Shown piece by piece: positions 62,716 to 64,000 of a stretch of DNA of 64,000 bases. The DNA comes from Arcobacter porcinus (lineage in GTDB: Bacteria; Campylobacterota; Campylobacteria; Campylobacterales; Arcobacteraceae), in NCBI RefSeq assembly GCF_004299785.2, contig NZ_CP036246.2, positions 1,550,001 through 1,614,000 on the forward strand, given 5' to 3'. The notes beneath the pieces are model-generated. The model did no database searches and was not told the DNA's origin. It saw only the letters and a program-made list of their open reading frames with translations. A program made the translations under genes and the position numbers. How positions within the stretch are numbered: position 1 is the first letter of the stretch; the number at the start of each line of letters is the position of its first letter.

Positions 62716-63942
62716 CTCACCTTTAAATGCTTTGTCTAAAATAGAGGCTTTTAAAGCTTTTAAGCTTTGCATTTTCTCTTTTTGAAGATTTTTGATTTTT
62801 TCCATTTTGTTTGAAATTTCATCTAGGTATGAAACTACTTTTTGTTGGATTTGGAGTGGGGGAATAACTACATCAATTTCTTTTAATGTTTTATAATAAA
62901 TTGCAGCAACATTTGTAGTAGCAGATTTAATGTTTTCCAATTGTTCTTTTAGATAATTACAACCAAATTGATATGAAACAAAATAAGAAGATATATCATC
63001 TCTAAATCTGACTCTCATAATGTTGTTATTATATAAAATATTTTTCATATCATAATCAAATATACAACTTTTACCTACTAATTCAGCACTATTTCGAGTA
63101 TTGAAAAGGAAGTCCCCTTTCTCTAAATTGAATTTTCTAACCTCTTCATCTGTTGCATCTACATTAATTATATTATCAAATGTAAATCTATTATTATTTG
63201 TAATATTATTCATTTTAACATATTGATATTGTAAAGATGGTGATTGCTCTTTTACACTTCTAACCAATCCTATTACATTTGATGTTTTTATTTCATCAAA
63301 TTTTTCTTTATTATACTTTTCTTCCAACTCTCCAAAAACATCATTTAAAACACTTGCCATAAAAATATCTGCTTCATCAATATTTTTTTGATGTAAATCT
63401 ATGGCTTTATCGATTTTGGCAAATAAAATATCCAACTTAGCCACAATTCTTTTTTGTTCTTCAAGTGATGGAAGAGGAATTGATAATTCCTTAATTGTTT
63501 TTAATACAATTCTTTTTATTGCGGCACCAGTTTTATTTTTAATTGCATTATTATAAAAATATGGACTCAATAAATAGTTTTTCAAATATTCAGATGATAT
63601 ATTTTCTGCTGGTTTTAAAATAGCTAAAGATGATAGTACAACAAAATCTATATCATAATTTACTAATGCAACTTTTCCTACTGTTCCATCTTTAGAAAAA
63701 AGAACATCTCCTTTATTAGGTTTACAGTTACCTTTAACTAATAAATCAAAATCTTCATTTGAAATAAATTTACAATCTTTAAAATTGATAATTCCATCAT
63801 CATTTACATCTTTAACTGTAATGTAAGGTTTTCCACTTTCAATAGTTTTTGGTGATTTGTGAGCACCATCTGTGACTTTATTACAGACATCATTTATAGT
63901 TCTCCACTCCCACCCTTTAGGCAAACTGTATAATTCACTCAT
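62710..63942 (-). CDS. hsdS: type I restriction-modification specificity subunit HsdS
   Basis: HsdS (410 aa) recognises the DNA target for HsdM and HsdR. It has two target-recognition domains, each followed by a conserved coiled-coil spacer: first LPSLEEQKRIVAKLDILFAKIDKAIDL (about 160-185), second IPPLQIQQKVVSYLDEISNKMEKIKNLQ (about 365-390), ending in KALKASILDKAFKGEL. Its ATG overlaps the upstream gene's TGA by 8 bp, indicating coupling. Specificity is set by the two variable domains and cannot be predicted. Confidence 0.93.
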   Translation of the reverse strand: MSELYSLPKGWEWRTINDVCNKVTDGAHKSPKTIESGKPYITVKDVNDDGIINFKDCKFISNEDFDLLVKGNCKPNKGDVLFSKDGTVGKVALVNYDIDFVVLSSLAILKPAENISSEYLKNYLLSPYFYNNAIKNKTGAAIKRIVLKTIKELSIPLPSLEEQKRIVAKLDILFAKIDKAIDLHQKNIDEADIFMASVLNDVFGELEEKYNKEKFDEIKTSNVIGLVRSVKEQSPSLQYQYVKMNNITNNNRFTFDNIINVDATDEEVRKFNLEKGDFLFNTRNSAELVGKSCIFDYDMKNILYNNNIMRVRFRDDISSYFVSYQFGCNYLKEQLENIKSATTNVAAIYYKTLKEIDVVIPPLQIQQKVVSYLDEISNKMEKIKNLQKEKMQSLKALKASILDKAFKGEL

Positions 63943-64000
63943 TATTAAACCTTAATTTGTTATAATCTTTTTGTAATTCCCCTGTAAGACTATATACAAG
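63935..64000 (-). CDS. hsdM: 3' end of probable type I methyltransferase hsdM
   Basis: Only the last 21 codons are in the window: an open frame ending LTGELQKDYNKLRFNNE then TGA at 63937-63935. The overlap with hsdS and the ELQKDYNKL helix fit the C-terminus of HsdM, but so little sequence cannot prove it. The rest, and any hsdR, lie to the right of the window. Confidence 0.5.
   Translation of the reverse strand, partial: LVYSLTGELQKDYNKLRFNNE

Overview
The window is chromosomal DNA of a low-GC member of the Campylobacterota, most probably the Arcobacteraceae. This rests on established knowledge plus inference: rpoB and rpoC are separate genes (they are fused in Helicobacter), the Pgp2/Csd6 and Pgp3/Csd3 helical-shape peptidases are present, PurH and MraY have Campylobacter-like sequences, and there is a full periplasmic Sox sulfur-oxidation locus. 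Genes are tightly packed, mostly on the minus strand, with frequent 1-30 bp overlaps and several TTG or GTG starts backed by Shine-Dalgarno sequences.

Layout. Positions 1-4.1 kb look like the right part of an integrated island: a hairpin-rich non-coding stretch, three small uncharacterised genes (zinc ribbon with a membrane segment, lipoprotein, acidic 64-aa protein), a divergent XRE regulator with a palindromic operator, and a DUF6538-type tyrosine integrase. Positions 4.2-16.9 kb are housekeeping: Sel1 protein, msrB, FAA hydrolase, bioA coupled to an unusual NMT1-type sensor kinase, purH, purL, and the divergent cell-shape pair csd6/csd3. Positions 17-31.1 kb are the conserved transcription/translation block read leftward: tRNA-Phe, Thr, Tyr, Gly, tuf, rpmG, tRNA-Trp, secE, nusG, rplK, rplA, rplJ, rplL, rpoB, rpoC. 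Most of its gaps hold hairpins, attenuators or an L10-type leader. Positions 31.1-37.6 kb are cell-wall and glycolysis genes (murD, mraY, gpmI, an orphan ABC ATPase, a class A PBP).

Positions 37.6-49 kb are the sulfur region: an exported DsrE-like protein, then an IS110-family element inserted at the locus edge, then (read leftward from 48.9 kb) soxC, soxD, soxX, soxY, soxZ, soxA, an unknown gene, soxB, a cytochrome c-thioredoxin fusion and a MOSC protein. SoxYZ would carry the substrate, SoxAX load it, SoxB hydrolyse sulfate and SoxCD oxidise the sulfane sulfur. Positions 49-64 kb hold an antiporter, UvrD-like helicase, NnrS, Tpx, CvfB, ZnuBC, an ElyC-like protein, a NIT-domain chemoreceptor, a Memo/AMMECR1 pair, cobA and the hsdS end of a type I restriction system.

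The most interesting signal is in the 5' non-coding arm of the IS110 element (39072-39180). An 11-bp closing stem encloses a 7-bp stem and two segments that share the frame GCTGTG-N4-TAGCT with different central bases. This is the layout expected of a bridge RNA with two guide loops. No rRNA, CRISPR array or prophage structural gene was seen.
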